This document shows positions 8,330 to 17,314 of a stretch of DNA of 48,120 bases, in pieces. The notes under the pieces were generated by a model that saw only the letters and a list, made by a program, of their open reading frames with translations, was not told the origin of the DNA and did not search any database. Made by a program: the position numbers and the translations under genes. The first letter of the stretch is position 1; each line of letters begins with the position of its first letter. The stretch comes from an uncultured Aquincola sp. (GTDB lineage: Bacteria > Pseudomonadota > Gammaproteobacteria > Burkholderiales > Burkholderiaceae), in NCBI GenBank assembly GCA_937883885.1, contig CAKZXL010000027.1:1-48120 (forward strand). The letters are read 5' to 3'.

Positions 8330-8929
8330 ATGGCCTCCGTCACCGTCAGCACCGACTCGTCATTCAAGGCGTCCTGGGACAGCATCGTCCAAGTGATGAG
8401 CAACCTCGGCGCGAGTGCGTCGGACTTCATGCTCATCATCCAGGCATTCGCCTATGTGGCCGGCATCTTCTTCGTGGGCAGGGGAATCATGCTGATGACG
8501 AAGATGCAAGGCGGGGGTATGCGCCAGGACAGCCCGCTTTTCGGGTGGTTCTGGAGTATGGCCATCGGCTTCATGATGTTTGCCCTCCCTGAGACCCTGG
8601 CTGTGCTGGGTTCCACACTGCTGCCGGATGCGAACACGAGCCCGCTTGCCTACGCGGGCTACATCAACGGCGGCCAGAGCCTTGCGATGGGCAACTGCAA
8701 GCTGGGCGGTCTTCGTCCTCTGTTCGTCGTCTTCGGCTTCATCGCCGTGATGCGCGGCTTGTTCGTCTTCCGCGAGGTCGGTATGCACGGGAGCTACGCG
8801 AAGGGCAATTCGACCGTGGCTCGCGGATTCATTCTCTGCGTCGCAGGGGTTCTCCTGGTCCACATGCAGGAAACCCTTGCGCTCATCAACCAAATCACCG
8901 GCCTCAATCTGGGTGCGGGCCTGTGCTAG
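8330..8929 (+). CDS. traQ: TraQ / DotE (IcmC)-like polytopic membrane protein
   Basis: The 199-residue protein has about four membrane segments (33-55, 72-95, 128-147, 163-182) with a loop containing a conserved-looking Cys near residue 123. Size, topology and position between traP and traR agree with TraQ of IncI and the DotE/IcmC-DotV group of small inner-membrane components of the I-type secretion system, whose molecular role is poorly defined. No strong ribosome site is visible in the 29-base gap after traP. The assignment rests on topology and gene order. Confidence 0.7.
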   Translation: MASVTVSTDSSFKASWDSIVQVMSNLGASASDFMLIIQAFAYVAGIFFVGRGIMLMTKMQGGGMRQDSPLFGWFWSMAIGFMMFALPETLAVLGSTLLPDANTSPLAYAGYINGGQSLAMGNCKLGGLRPLFVVFGFIAVMRGLFVFREVGMHGSYAKGNSTVARGFILCVAGVLLVHMQETLALINQITGLNLGAGLC

Positions 8930-8969
8930 TCACAAGCACCCTTTCCTCAACGACTGGAGTCTCAAGACC

Positions 8970-9374
8970 ATGAAGTTTTTCAGCAAGCTCAAGGCCACCG
9001 CCCTGTCGGCGGCTCTCCTCGGCGCGTCGACTCTGGCCGCGGCCGGCTCGTTCGACAACGTCAACAGCAACGGCCAGGGCTTCGGCAAGGTCTCGAAGAG
9101 CGTCGCATCGTCGCTGGTCGACGGCGCCGCCATGTTCGAGGCGTTCCTGTACCTCGCCGGCATCGTGTTCATCGTCCTGTTCATCCTGACGCTGGTGAAG
9201 TGGAAGAAGAGCGAAGGCCGCGAAGGCAGCCCGGGCCTCATCGCCATCTACCTGGTGGCCTCGGTGTTGTGCATCGGAGCCCCGACCCTGATGGGCGGCG
9301 GCCTGACGACCCTGTTCGGTACCGGCACGGTTTCGACCGTGAAGGCCCCGTCTGCATCGTTGGTCGGCAACTAA
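8970..9374 (+). CDS. traR: TraR / DotP (IcmD)-like membrane protein
   Basis: The 134-residue product starts with a cleavable-looking signal sequence (about 1-25), followed by two membrane segments (about 55-77 and 90-107) separated by a short basic loop. This is the layout of IcmD/DotP and TraR of IncI, small inner-membrane components that follow TraQ/IcmC in both systems. ATG 8970 is chosen over an upstream in-frame start at 8877, which lies inside traQ, because it gives a clean signal peptide and has GGAG at 8956-8959. Confidence 0.75.
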   Translation: MKFFSKLKATALSAALLGASTLAAAGSFDNVNSNGQGFGKVSKSVASSLVDGAAMFEAFLYLAGIVFIVLFILTLVKWKKSEGREGSPGLIAIYLVASVLCIGAPTLMGGGLTTLFGTGTVSTVKAPSASLVGN

Positions 9375-9459
9375 GCGACTGACCCTCGAAGTCGTTGAGG
9401 CGCACCGGCGGGGGGACCTGCCGGGCCCCCAAGGTAGACACTTCCACCGATACTCACGA

Positions 9460-10185
9460 ATGCTCAACCTCAGCGTTTCCGCTCAACCGTGCGTACCCGG
9501 CAAGGCAGTCGCTGAGCCTGGCGCCAAGCGCCCGCTGCGCTGCGAGACCTGTGGGGCTCCCGGCGGCGCTGGCGGCGTTCTTCTTGAGAAGCACCTGGTT
9601 GGCGCGAGCAAGGCAAAATACCTCTGCCCGCTGTGCCACTCGTGCCTTCATCTTGATGTCGCTGGCCGCAACAAGGCCGGTCGCATCATCTGGCTGCCTG
9701 AGATCGGCCAAGAGCAACTCAACCTCATGTGCCTGGCGATGTTCGTCGCCTTCGGCAAGGCCGGCGTCTACCGCAAGAACGAAGAGACAAAGGGTGTCAT
9801 CGACAGCTCGGCTCGGCTGTACAACGCCTTCGAGCGTCGAGCGGAGTCCATCGAACTATTCCTGGGTGGAAGCGCCGTGAAGTCGCTGATGCCTCGGCAT
9901 AGCCTGTCCAGCCCCACTCACATTGCCAGCCTGCTCGTACGCGCGCAGCGCGAGTCGACGCTCAAGCCGCGCGAGCTCGCCTCTCGCGTCGATGGGATGC
10001 GCCTGCTCCCGGCCCCCAAGGCGTTTTCCGGATACATCGACCAGGTCTCCCGAATCGTGACCGGCAAGTTTGCAGTGGCGAGCTGGCCCGCGCGCGTCAA
10101 CGTCATCCTCGAGGCGCGTGATGCTGCAGCTGTTGGCGACGGCGAGGCGGGTGCGCACTTCGACGCCGAATCGGTCGCCGCATAA
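9460..10185 (+). CDS. traT: TraT / DotN (IcmJ) zinc-binding T4SS protein
   Basis: The 241-residue cytoplasmic protein has Cys28-X2-Cys31 and Cys56-X2-Cys59 plus Cys62 (in CPLCHSCLHLDVAG), then IIWLPEI. These are hallmarks of IcmJ/DotN, a zinc-binding protein with an HNH-like fold that in Legionella is part of the coupling-protein (DotL) complex. In Legionella icmJ lies immediately before icmB (dotO); here the dotO homologue follows after two extra genes. The first 25 residues and the C-terminal 20 are low-complexity. No clear ribosome site precedes the ATG at 9460, so the true start could be slightly different. The preceding 85-base gap contains a G/C-rich stretch that could fold, but has no T-run. 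Confidence 0.82.
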   Translation: MLNLSVSAQPCVPGKAVAEPGAKRPLRCETCGAPGGAGGVLLEKHLVGASKAKYLCPLCHSCLHLDVAGRNKAGRIIWLPEIGQEQLNLMCLAMFVAFGKAGVYRKNEETKGVIDSSARLYNAFERRAESIELFLGGSAVKSLMPRHSLSSPTHIASLLVRAQRESTLKPRELASRVDGMRLLPAPKAFSGYIDQVSRIVTGKFAVASWPARVNVILEARDAAAVGDGEAGAHFDAESVAA

Positions 10186-10194
10186 GGGTTGGCC

Positions 10195-11463
10195 ATGGGC
10201 ACGTTGACCACACCCATCGGCTGCGCGTTCCTGAATCAGCCAAGCAGCCTGAACTCCGGAGGTTGGGCGAGCCTGAACGGCGAAGAACCGTTTCGTTTCA
10301 CGACTCTGGAGACGTTGGCTGCCCGCGGTGAGCTGTGGGTCGTTTCGACTCCGCCGTCCACCTTCCTGACCGATGACGGAAGCAAATACCCCTTTCTGCG
10401 AAACAGCGAGTTCCTCGCAACGCCTGTGAATTTCATCGCACAGGAGCTGGGGGTCGGAGGTCACGAGGCGGCGCCCATCGCCGTGCAGCGTGTATCCGAA
10501 GTTCTGACCCGAGTTGTCGAAATGGCCGATTCGCTGAGCATGGACGTTCGAACGCGTCTAGTCAGCGGCCAGGTAAGTCTCGTGTCTGTGCTCCAGGCGG
10601 CGGTCGCCCCTGCACTGCGTCACGAAGAAATGCCGCAGGACTTGCTGGACGCCATGCCGGCCCTGTTCAAGTCCCCGGCCCCAATCTCAGCGCCGCACGG
10701 TCAGGACATCGGCGTGAGAGTGCCAGCCAATCGGATGCGTTTGGCACAGGTTGTGATGCTGTCGGCAGTGCCGGCAGGCTCCTGGACGGAGGTGGACCTA
10801 TCGTTGTTCCCCAACCCGGCCGGCGCCCTGAGCTGGGCCATCAGCAACCAGCAGCCCGTCATCTGCAACGTAACGGTGCGCGGGCCGCTGCCTAAGGTGA
10901 AGGGCACTGCGCCACTCATGCGCAACCTGACGACAGGTGCGACGCGGTGGATGGCCCTTCCCGAAATCATCGCGCTGTCTCGGCTGGTCGAAATGACTCC
11001 GAAACGCATCTTCATCGCCAGCGAGTTCGTGCCCGCGCAAGCGTCGCTGCGAGTGCCGCCGCCGGCGTTCTCTCCTGCTGCGGCTGCGTCGATTTCTGCT
11101 GGCCTGTTCGCGGAAGCCTACATGCACGCTGCGTGCTCGACCGCAGCACTGCGTCTGGCCGACTATGAGGAGTTCGCCGTGCAGCCCCAGGTCTACAGCG
11201 TGCGGGCGGCCTGGCTGACCGCGGTCACGCGTTCTTACATGATGCAAGAGGCCATGGCCCTCGCCGAGGCGAACTTCAACGTCATTGGATTCAGCAATTC
11301 GCACGTCTGGGTCGGTGTATCACGGCGAAATTTGCGAGTCCTTCGGAAAGCCATCGCTGCCTCCAGCCTGCTGTCCTACCCAACCTCGCTGCGGTTGCTG
11401 GAGGAGAAGTTGGCGCTTCCCAAGGTTGTGGGCGAGGTACCTGCGTTGCAAGGGGAGGGTTGA
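10195..11463 (+). CDS. Unknown protein between traT and traU
   Basis: I do not recognise this 422-residue protein. It has no signal peptide, no P-loop and no clear membrane segment, so it is probably cytoplasmic. It is rich in Ala, Ser and Pro near residues 155-175 and 285-305. ATG 10195 is chosen because AAGGG (10184-10188) is well spaced; a TTG two codons earlier is possible. The next gene starts within its stop (one-base overlap), so the two are probably coupled. Its position between the DotN- and DotO-like genes suggests a part in the cytoplasmic ATPase or coupling assembly, which is inference from context only. Confidence 0.7.
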   Translation: MGTLTTPIGCAFLNQPSSLNSGGWASLNGEEPFRFTTLETLAARGELWVVSTPPSTFLTDDGSKYPFLRNSEFLATPVNFIAQELGVGGHEAAPIAVQRVSEVLTRVVEMADSLSMDVRTRLVSGQVSLVSVLQAAVAPALRHEEMPQDLLDAMPALFKSPAPISAPHGQDIGVRVPANRMRLAQVVMLSAVPAGSWTEVDLSLFPNPAGALSWAISNQQPVICNVTVRGPLPKVKGTAPLMRNLTTGATRWMALPEIIALSRLVEMTPKRIFIASEFVPAQASLRVPPPAFSPAAAASISAGLFAEAYMHAACSTAALRLADYEEFAVQPQVYSVRAAWLTAVTRSYMMQEAMALAEANFNVIGFSNSHVWVGVSRRNLRVLRKAIAASSLLSYPTSLRLLEEKLALPKVVGEVPALQGEG

Positions 11464-11729
11464 TGGAGGGCATTCCACGCATCAAGGCTGATCCACCAAA
11501 GGACGACCGTCAGCGCTTGTTCGACATCTTCTTCGACATCGAGCGCAAGGCGCGCCTGTCGGGCAACGCAATGGTCTTGATGCAGCTCGATCGAATCCCT
11601 GGCCTGTTGCTCGGCGCGGTCAACCGCGTATCCGAGGGTGCAGAGGATTCTTCCCTGAGCCAGGCCTTTGCAGCTCTGGAACAAATCCTGAGCAATCTCG
11701 AACAGCCGCAAGCGTCCATCGCTGGCTGA
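11463..11729 (+). CDS. Small helical protein of unknown function before traU
   Basis: This is an 88-residue, probably all-helical cytoplasmic protein; no family is recognised. The ATG shares its first base with the stop of the preceding gene, and a strong purine-rich ribosome site (AGGGGAGGG) lies just upstream, both signs of a real, coupled gene. Its size is in the range of small Icm adaptor proteins such as IcmS, IcmW or TraL, but I see no sequence match that would support naming it so. Confidence 0.65.
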   Translation: MEGIPRIKADPPKDDRQRLFDIFFDIERKARLSGNAMVLMQLDRIPGLLLGAVNRVSEGAEDSSLSQAFAALEQILSNLEQPQASIAG

Positions 11730-11764
11730 TCGAGAACCATGAATTGAGATTACGAGGAGCAAGC

Positions 11765-14700
11765 ATGCCCGGTTTCATTGCAGATTTAGTCGAAGGCGTA
11801 GCAGACGCTCTGGGATCGGTCTTCAAGACCAACCTGCCAGCCTATTGCGACGTCGAGACGGCGGACACCGACCATGCGCTGGTAACCAAGCGCGGTGCGC
11901 TCATCTCTGGCATCCGCATCGACGGAATGCGTTTCGCCGTTGGCCCGGAGGAGTTCGAGCGCACCGTCGATATCGTGACGCGCGCACTGCAGAGCTACCT
12001 GGGCTCTTCGGGTCACAGCGTCGACATCTTTGCCTCACGTGACCCTTCGGCTGTCCGCGGGATGCTCGCAGACCTGGCGAGTGGGGTTCGGAAGACCTGC
12101 GACGTCATCGGGTTGCAGATGGGAGACGTCATTGCCGCGAACGAGAAGGAAATCGCCAAGCACACAGCTGTAGAGTCCGTGTACCTGGCGCTTTGGTCTC
12201 GCTCGAGCTTGCTGAGCAAGCGTGAAGCCAGTGACGGCGCCAAGGATCTCATGGAGGCGGCACGAATGGTGCCGCCCATGGGCAAGCATGTGCAAGACCC
12301 CTTCACCACGATTCCTGCGCTGCGTGAGCGCCACGAGGCAACCATTCGCTCCATCTACGAGGACCTGCGAAACGCCGGCGTCATGTGCGAATTGCTGAAC
12401 GCACACGAGATGCTGCGAGTCGCCCGACTCGAAATCGATCCGGCCTTCACGCCGGCGGACTGGAAGCCGATGCTCATCGGTGACACCATTCCTGGAATCA
12501 TGTCCCCCATGGCGCTGCGCCGTGAGGAAGCCACCCATTTGGAGTTCTCAGACATCCAGATGCCTTCGGTGGCACGCCAGATGTTTCCTCGTGATGCTTT
12601 CCGGCTCGACTCGAAGTATGTCGTCGTTGGGGAGCGTGCATTCGCCCCGGTTTTCGTCGAGATTCCGCCTCGTGAAGTTCTTCCGTTCTCGTCGCTCTTC
12701 GACAAGCTGAAATCCGCCCAGATTCCATGGCGGGCAATGTTTCGCATCGACGGCGGCGGCATGAGGTACGTCGGGTCGAAGGAGGCGATGGCTTCTATTC
12801 TGGCCATCACGTCAGGCATGAACCGCCGCATCGCCGAGTCCATCAAAGACCTCAAGGCGCTGGAGTCCAAGGGCATGACGAACGTGCGGTTCCGCATGAG
12901 CTTTTGCACCTGGGCGCCGGCCGACAACAAGGAGCTGCTGGTGCGGCGCGCGGCTCGTCTGGCTCAGACGCTGTCCGCATGGGGGCAGTGTGAAGTCCGT
13001 GAGGTGTCTGGCGACTCGATGCTGGGCATGATGTCCACTGTCCCGTTCGTGACCGAAGAGTGCGCGGCAAACCCCTCAGTTGCGCCGCTCGCCCATGTTG
13101 CTCGCATGCTGCCGCTAATGCGTCCGGCGAGCCCGTGGAAGACCGGCTCCATCGTCTTCCGGACCATGGACGGCCGCCTCATGCCGTTCCAGCCGGGCTC
13201 GTCGCTGCAGACGACGTGGAACTACATCCTCTTCGGCCGTCCAGGCTTCGGCAAGTCGGTACAGATGCTGAACCTGCTGCTCGGTTCGTGCATGCAGCCG
13301 GGCATGAATCGGCTCCCGCGCATCGGCATCGTCGACATCGGCCCGAGCTCCCAGTATTTCGTCGGGATGCTGCGCGACTCCTTGCCAAAGGCGCAGCGCC
13401 ACCAGGCGCAGGGGTTCAAGCTCAAGATGAGCACGGAATACGCAATCAATCCCTTTGACACCCCGCTGGGCTGCCGCTTCCCGACGCCTGAGCATAAGGC
13501 TTTCATCGTCAACATCCTGACGCAGGTTGCTACGCCCGCTGAGGCCGCCAAGCCTTACGAGCGCATCTCGGAGTTGGTGTCGAAGGTGGTCGACGACGTG
13601 TACACGCAGTTTGCGGACGACGGCGCCCATTCCAACCCAAAGCGCTACAGCGCCGCGACAGAGCCGGCAGTGGATAAGCTGCTCGAGCACCACTCCTTCC
13701 CAATCGACCGCACGACGGCCTGGTGGCACGTGGTGGACTTCCTGTTCTCGAAGGGTCACTCACATGAAGCGACCCTGGCGCAGCGGTATGCCGTCCCCAA
13801 GTTGTCCGACTGCAGCGCGCTGTCGCCCCAGGTTGTCGACCTGTACGGCGACATCAATGTCGAGTCCGGCCAGACCCTGACGGATGCGTTCATGAGTCTC
13901 GTTTCATCGGCCCTGCGTGACTACCCCAACCTGTCGGCCCAGACACGGTTCGATATCGGCGAAGTCCGTGTCGCGGCCATCAACCTGGAAGAGGTTGCCA
14001 AGTCGGGCTCGAATGCTGCAAATCGCCAGACGGCCGTGATGTACCTGCTCGCTTCGTATGCGCTGACCAAAGACTACCGACTGGACGGGGACACGGTCAA
14101 GGCGATGAACATGCCTTCGATGTACTTCGACTACCACATGAAACGGGTTCGTGAAACGAAGGAGGAGCTCAAGTGGATTGCTTACGATGAGTTCCACCGC
14201 ACTTCGTCGAGTCCTGCCGTGCAAGCGTCGGTCTTGGTCGACATGCGCGAGGGCCGGAAGTACAACATCGGCGTCGTGCTGTCCTCGCAGGGCGCTGACG
14301 ACTTCCCGCCAGCGATGCGGGAGTTCGCAACGGGCACGTTCATCGTGGACGCCGGCAGCGAAAAGAACGCTGCCGCGCTGCAGCAGTTCTTCGGCTTCAA
14401 CGACACTGCCAGGCACCTGCTGACCCAGTACGTGAACGGTCCGAAGAGTTCCGGCGCCCCTCTGCTGGCCAACATCACGACCAAGCAGGGGCAGTACACG
14501 CAGCTCCTGGTTTCCACGCTGGGCCTGGAGACGCGCTGGGCGCTTTCGACGACCTCGGAAGACGTGATGGTGCGAGAGGCGGTCTGCGCAAGGCTTGGCG
14601 CGGCGGAAGGGCGTGTGGCCCTGTCGGCCATCTACCCCGATGGTGCAAAGGGCGCTGTGGAGCGCCTGCGCGAAGAGGGGAAAACCAACGCGGTCGACCT

Positions 14701-14797
14701 CGTCGCCCAGGAAACGCTGGACCGCTGGTCCGCGCGACGCGCCGCGGCAGCCGCCGCAAACGCGGCCGCAACCGGGAAGAGAGTGCCGGCGCACTAA
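11765..14797 (+). CDS. traU: TraU / DotO (IcmB), VirB4-like ATPase
   Basis: The 1010-residue protein is the size of Legionella IcmB/DotO and IncI TraU, the large cytoplasmic ATPase that powers the I-type secretion system. The Walker A reads GRPGFGKS at 491-498 (Lys497); IAYDEFHR near residue 805 is a Walker B-type segment, and VLSSQ follows as in the VirB4/FtsK class. The N-terminal half (1-430) is the variable membrane-associated part. ATG 11765 is chosen for the GAGGAG ribosome site (11753-11758). The last 20 residues are Ala-rich. It ends the first tra block and is followed by a new promoter. Confidence 0.92.
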   Translation: MPGFIADLVEGVADALGSVFKTNLPAYCDVETADTDHALVTKRGALISGIRIDGMRFAVGPEEFERTVDIVTRALQSYLGSSGHSVDIFASRDPSAVRGMLADLASGVRKTCDVIGLQMGDVIAANEKEIAKHTAVESVYLALWSRSSLLSKREASDGAKDLMEAARMVPPMGKHVQDPFTTIPALRERHEATIRSIYEDLRNAGVMCELLNAHEMLRVARLEIDPAFTPADWKPMLIGDTIPGIMSPMALRREEATHLEFSDIQMPSVARQMFPRDAFRLDSKYVVVGERAFAPVFVEIPPREVLPFSSLFDKLKSAQIPWRAMFRIDGGGMRYVGSKEAMASILAITSGMNRRIAESIKDLKALESKGMTNVRFRMSFCTWAPADNKELLVRRAARLAQTLSAWGQCEVREVSGDSMLGMMSTVPFVTEECAANPSVAPLAHVARMLPLMRPASPWKTGSIVFRTMDGRLMPFQPGSSLQTTWNYILFGRPGFGKSVQMLNLLLGSCMQPGMNRLPRIGIVDIGPSSQYFVGMLRDSLPKAQRHQAQGFKLKMSTEYAINPFDTPLGCRFPTPEHKAFIVNILTQVATPAEAAKPYERISELVSKVVDDVYTQFADDGAHSNPKRYSAATEPAVDKLLEHHSFPIDRTTAWWHVVDFLFSKGHSHEATLAQRYAVPKLSDCSALSPQVVDLYGDINVESGQTLTDAFMSLVSSALRDYPNLSAQTRFDIGEVRVAAINLEEVAKSGSNAANRQTAVMYLLASYALTKDYRLDGDTVKAMNMPSMYFDYHMKRVRETKEELKWIAYDEFHRTSSSPAVQASVLVDMREGRKYNIGVVLSSQGADDFPPAMREFATGTFIVDAGSEKNAAALQQFFGFNDTARHLLTQYVNGPKSSGAPLLANITTKQGQYTQLLVSTLGLETRWALSTTSEDVMVREAVCARLGAAEGRVALSAIYPDGAKGAVERLREEGKTNAVDLVAQETLDRWSARRAAAAAANAAATGKRVPAH

Positions 14798-14825
14798 GAT
14801 ACGAAGGGCCCGTGAGGCCTCCTCT

Positions 14826-14854
14826 TTGACCGCACGCAGCACATACGATATAAT
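14826..14854 (+). promoter_or_regulatory. Near-perfect sigma-70 promoter for the regulator pair
   Basis: TTGACC (14826-14831), a 17-base spacer and TATAAT (14849-14854). This is the best match to consensus in the window and lies about 80 bases before the HTH gene at 14937. The leader contains a small dyad (CGAA-a-TTCG near 14877-14885). Confidence 0.8.
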
Positions 14855-14936
14855 AAACACCGTTGCACTGGGTGACCGAAATTCGCGCGTGGATACGGTC
14901 CGCCCGTAGCCATGAATTCGACTAGGAGAACGACCC

Positions 14937-15821
14937 ATGCAAGGCCACCAGCAGACCGTCGAGGCCGCAGCCGGCGAGACCCCAGCGCAGGAGCGCCCTG
15001 AATCGCAGCGCGTGCAGATGAGCCGCGCGGAGCTGGAGCTGTACCTGCGTGACGGGCGGCCGACCGGGCTGCTTCTTCGCTCGGTTGCGCTGCTCAAGGG
15101 AATGACCGTGGCATCCGTCGCGCAGGCGTCGGGCATCCCGGCGAATCTCGTGGAATCCATCTTCAACGACCGCGGCATCGGCTCCATCAAGAAAGGGGCC
15201 ATCAAGCGCGTGGCGACGGTGCTGGGCATCGACCTGAGTGTCATGAAGTTCGCCTCGGGTCAGGTTCACGTTTTCAACCTGGCGCAGCTCCCCGGCCGTA
15301 TCGGGAGCAAGGGAGCCTACCAAGCGGTTCGCGCGGTTGGCCTTCTGGCGCGCGCGGCCTACGTTGGCGAACTCAAGGTCGGAGCTGGCCTGCAGTCGCT
15401 GATGTGGCGCGGGCGCATGCACGTCGTGCAAAGCGAGACCTTCCGGGCCTTGTTCATCGGCTCTGCGACCAAGAAGTTCGACATCAGCTTCCTACCGTCG
15501 GCCGACTGGGTCTGCGGCAATCGGGCCGATTCTGTGGTTGCCATCGAGAACGCTGAGCTGTCCAAGCTCCTGATGGCGCGGGACCTGACGGAGGGCGAGT
15601 TCGACGAACTGTTCCAAGGTGCGCGAGCCCTTACCTGGGACGATGTCCGTGTTGCGTCCAGGGTGAACGGGGTCAGCAAGACCGACCTGCTGAAATTCAT
15701 CGAGTCGCGTGCCAAGGAACTGGACGAGACCGAAGACGACCAGGCGCGCCTCGCCGCCATGGAGGGTCGGCCGTTCCTGTCGCTGGTGCATGATGGCCAG
15801 CGACAGGCTGTGAACGCCTGA
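14937..15821 (+). CDS. Putative HTH DNA-binding regulator
   Basis: The 294-residue cytoplasmic protein has a helix-turn-helix-like region at about 47-100 (VALLKGMTVASVAQASGIPA with a second basic helix and VATVLGIDL), similar to Xre/Cro-type domains. The rest, about 190 residues, has no recognised fold. A consensus promoter and a good ribosome site (TAGGAG) precede it, and a second putative DNA-binding protein follows 13 bases later. High expression from its own promoter plus an HTH suits a plasmid global regulator. The target is unknown; the repeated promoter sequences of this window are candidates. Confidence 0.6.
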   Translation: MQGHQQTVEAAAGETPAQERPESQRVQMSRAELELYLRDGRPTGLLLRSVALLKGMTVASVAQASGIPANLVESIFNDRGIGSIKKGAIKRVATVLGIDLSVMKFASGQVHVFNLAQLPGRIGSKGAYQAVRAVGLLARAAYVGELKVGAGLQSLMWRGRMHVVQSETFRALFIGSATKKFDISFLPSADWVCGNRADSVVAIENAELSKLLMARDLTEGEFDELFQGARALTWDDVRVASRVNGVSKTDLLKFIESRAKELDETEDDQARLAAMEGRPFLSLVHDGQRQAVNA

Positions 15822-15834
15822 TTCGGACGGCCGC

Positions 15835-17148
15835 ATGACCCAGCTTGAGAAAGCGCCAGGAAGCGAAACGCATTCGCTGTCGACGACCTTCGTCAGACTG
15901 CTCGTGAAGGCCGGCGCGCAGCAGCGCAGCGCCAAGCTTTTCGTCGAGCTTCGTGGCTTGGCGGGGGAGCAGCCGCGCTCGCTTCGCAGCGTTGCGCGCG
16001 AGTTGTCGGCGGAGCGTATCCGCCAGTTGATGAGCGAGCTGGAGAAGGGCGCGTTGCAGGCTCTTGTCGCAGACAAGGGTGAAGGTTCGGTTCAGCTGCG
16101 CGGCGACTTGGCCTCTGCCTTGCGCCGCATCGAGGGGCACGCCCCCGGCTCGGACGAAGACATCCGCAATGCCCTTGCCGCCGAGTTTGAGCCTCTCGAC
16201 ACCGCGCCCGCGAGCATCATCAGGATGGCAGACATCCTCGGTGTGCACCACAGACTACGCCTGACGACCTGGACCGAGCGCGTCAAGTTTGCCGATGCGG
16301 AACGAACTCAACTGGCATCGGTCGACTCAGGTCATCGCCGAGAGTCCGTGTGCGGCATCGTGCCGGACGACATGCCGGAGCTCTTCGAGAACTTCATCAA
16401 CTTCGCTCGGAAGTGTTCACGCGGCGCCGGTGTGGTGGCCGCCGGGCAGTTGGCCAATCGCTACGGCGTCGACCGCGGCGTTGCGATCGCGCCGAACGAG
16501 GCTGTGGCGTTCCTGCGCCCGTTTGCTGTGCACCTGGGCCGCCACGATGGCGACGACTGGTTCGCATTCTTCAACTCAGCGAACGACTTCATCCGCAAGG
16601 CGACGACACGGGTGGGGCTCTTCGGCCACGGCTCGTTCGAGAAGATTCGCCAGTTTCATCAGCGGTTTAATCGGTCGCTCTACGCCGACGAGGAAACCGT
16701 CATCCCTGATTCGGCACTCAAGGCGGCGCTCGAGCTGGCCGGTTACAACCTAGTGGGCGACAAAATCACGCCGATGCGCCCTCTGAAGGGCCAGACTGGA
16801 CGCGGCATCAGCGACATCCAGGCCCAGATGGTCAAGGTGTTCCGCGAGACGCTCGAGCGCACGCCGGGCCGCAAGTCCGTGCGGCGCGCGGAGTTGGTCG
16901 ACGCCATGCTCAAAGCTGGCATCCGGGAGTCAACCGCCAGGGTGTATCTAGGCAATCAAGGACTGTTCGAGTGCAAGGGTGGTTTGTGCCGCCTCGCTGA
17001 CCGGCAGGCCACCGCCGAAGACATAGCCGAGGTGGCCATACGAGGCCGAGGCCGCGGCCGGCCGGCAGGGTCCGGCAAAGCGAAATCAGGCGTCCCTAAC
17101 ACCCCGGTAGGTCTGATCGCCGGCGCCAGCTACCCTGCCGAAGCATGA
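15835..17148 (+). CDS. Putative regulator with sigma region 4-like HTH and AT-hook tail
   Basis: The 437-residue protein has an N-terminal segment (about 15-80) that reads like sigma-70 region 4: a Leu/Arg-rich helix, then RSVARELSAERIRQLMSEL, the pattern used to bind -35 elements. No sigma region 2 is visible, so it is not a full sigma factor. The middle 300 residues are unassigned. Near residue 403 the tail contains GRGRGRPAGSG, an AT-hook-like minor-groove binding motif. It lies 13 bases after the HTH gene and is probably co-transcribed with it. A nucleoid-type or transcription-modulating role is plausible but unproven. Confidence 0.6.
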   Translation: MTQLEKAPGSETHSLSTTFVRLLVKAGAQQRSAKLFVELRGLAGEQPRSLRSVARELSAERIRQLMSELEKGALQALVADKGEGSVQLRGDLASALRRIEGHAPGSDEDIRNALAAEFEPLDTAPASIIRMADILGVHHRLRLTTWTERVKFADAERTQLASVDSGHRRESVCGIVPDDMPELFENFINFARKCSRGAGVVAAGQLANRYGVDRGVAIAPNEAVAFLRPFAVHLGRHDGDDWFAFFNSANDFIRKATTRVGLFGHGSFEKIRQFHQRFNRSLYADEETVIPDSALKAALELAGYNLVGDKITPMRPLKGQTGRGISDIQAQMVKVFRETLERTPGRKSVRRAELVDAMLKAGIRESTARVYLGNQGLFECKGGLCRLADRQATAEDIAEVAIRGRGRGRPAGSGKAKSGVPNTPVGLIAGASYPAEA

Positions 17149-17197
17149 GGCTGTAACGAAGCGGGCGACGTTGACGGGAAGGTTTGGGGCTTCTTGG

Positions 17198-17226
17198 TTG
17201 TCGCGCACATGCACGGATGATATACT
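17198..17226 (+). promoter_or_regulatory. Extended -10 sigma-70 promoter upstream of the recD2-like gene
   Basis: TTGTCG (17198-17203), 17 bases, TATACT (17221-17226); the preceding TGA makes TGATATACT, an extended -10. The 9-mer recurs at 47639-47647 and on the minus strand at 23101-23109. Confidence 0.75.
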
Positions 17227-17232
17227 CCACGC

Positions 17233-17295
17233 GAGTCACTATGTAGGGCAATCTATTGCCGCTGGCGGGCGCAACGCCTGGCCATCTTGTTTTTT
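17233..17295 (+). ncRNA. Leader with dyad and intrinsic terminator: attenuator or small RNA
   Basis: Between the promoter at 17198-17226 and the start codon at 17315 lie two structures. First is a 6-base-arm dyad, GGCAAT (17247-17252) and ATTGCC (17255-17260). Second is a hairpin at 17263-17284 (outer TGGC/GGCCA pairing, inner GGCG/CGCC, loop CAA, one bulged G), followed directly by TCTTGTTTTTT (17285-17295). Hairpin plus T-run is a classic intrinsic terminator. RNA from this promoter would therefore often end after about 60 bases, as a small RNA, or the terminator would gate expression of the downstream helicase. The RNA start is estimated from promoter spacing. Confidence 0.55.
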
Positions 17296-17314
17296 CGTGA
17301 ACGAGAGAGACGGC

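Noticed and set aside
14806..14820. Short hairpin after traU (GGGCC and GGCCT)
   Set aside because: Only five pairs including a wobble, without a proper T-run; too weak to call a terminator.
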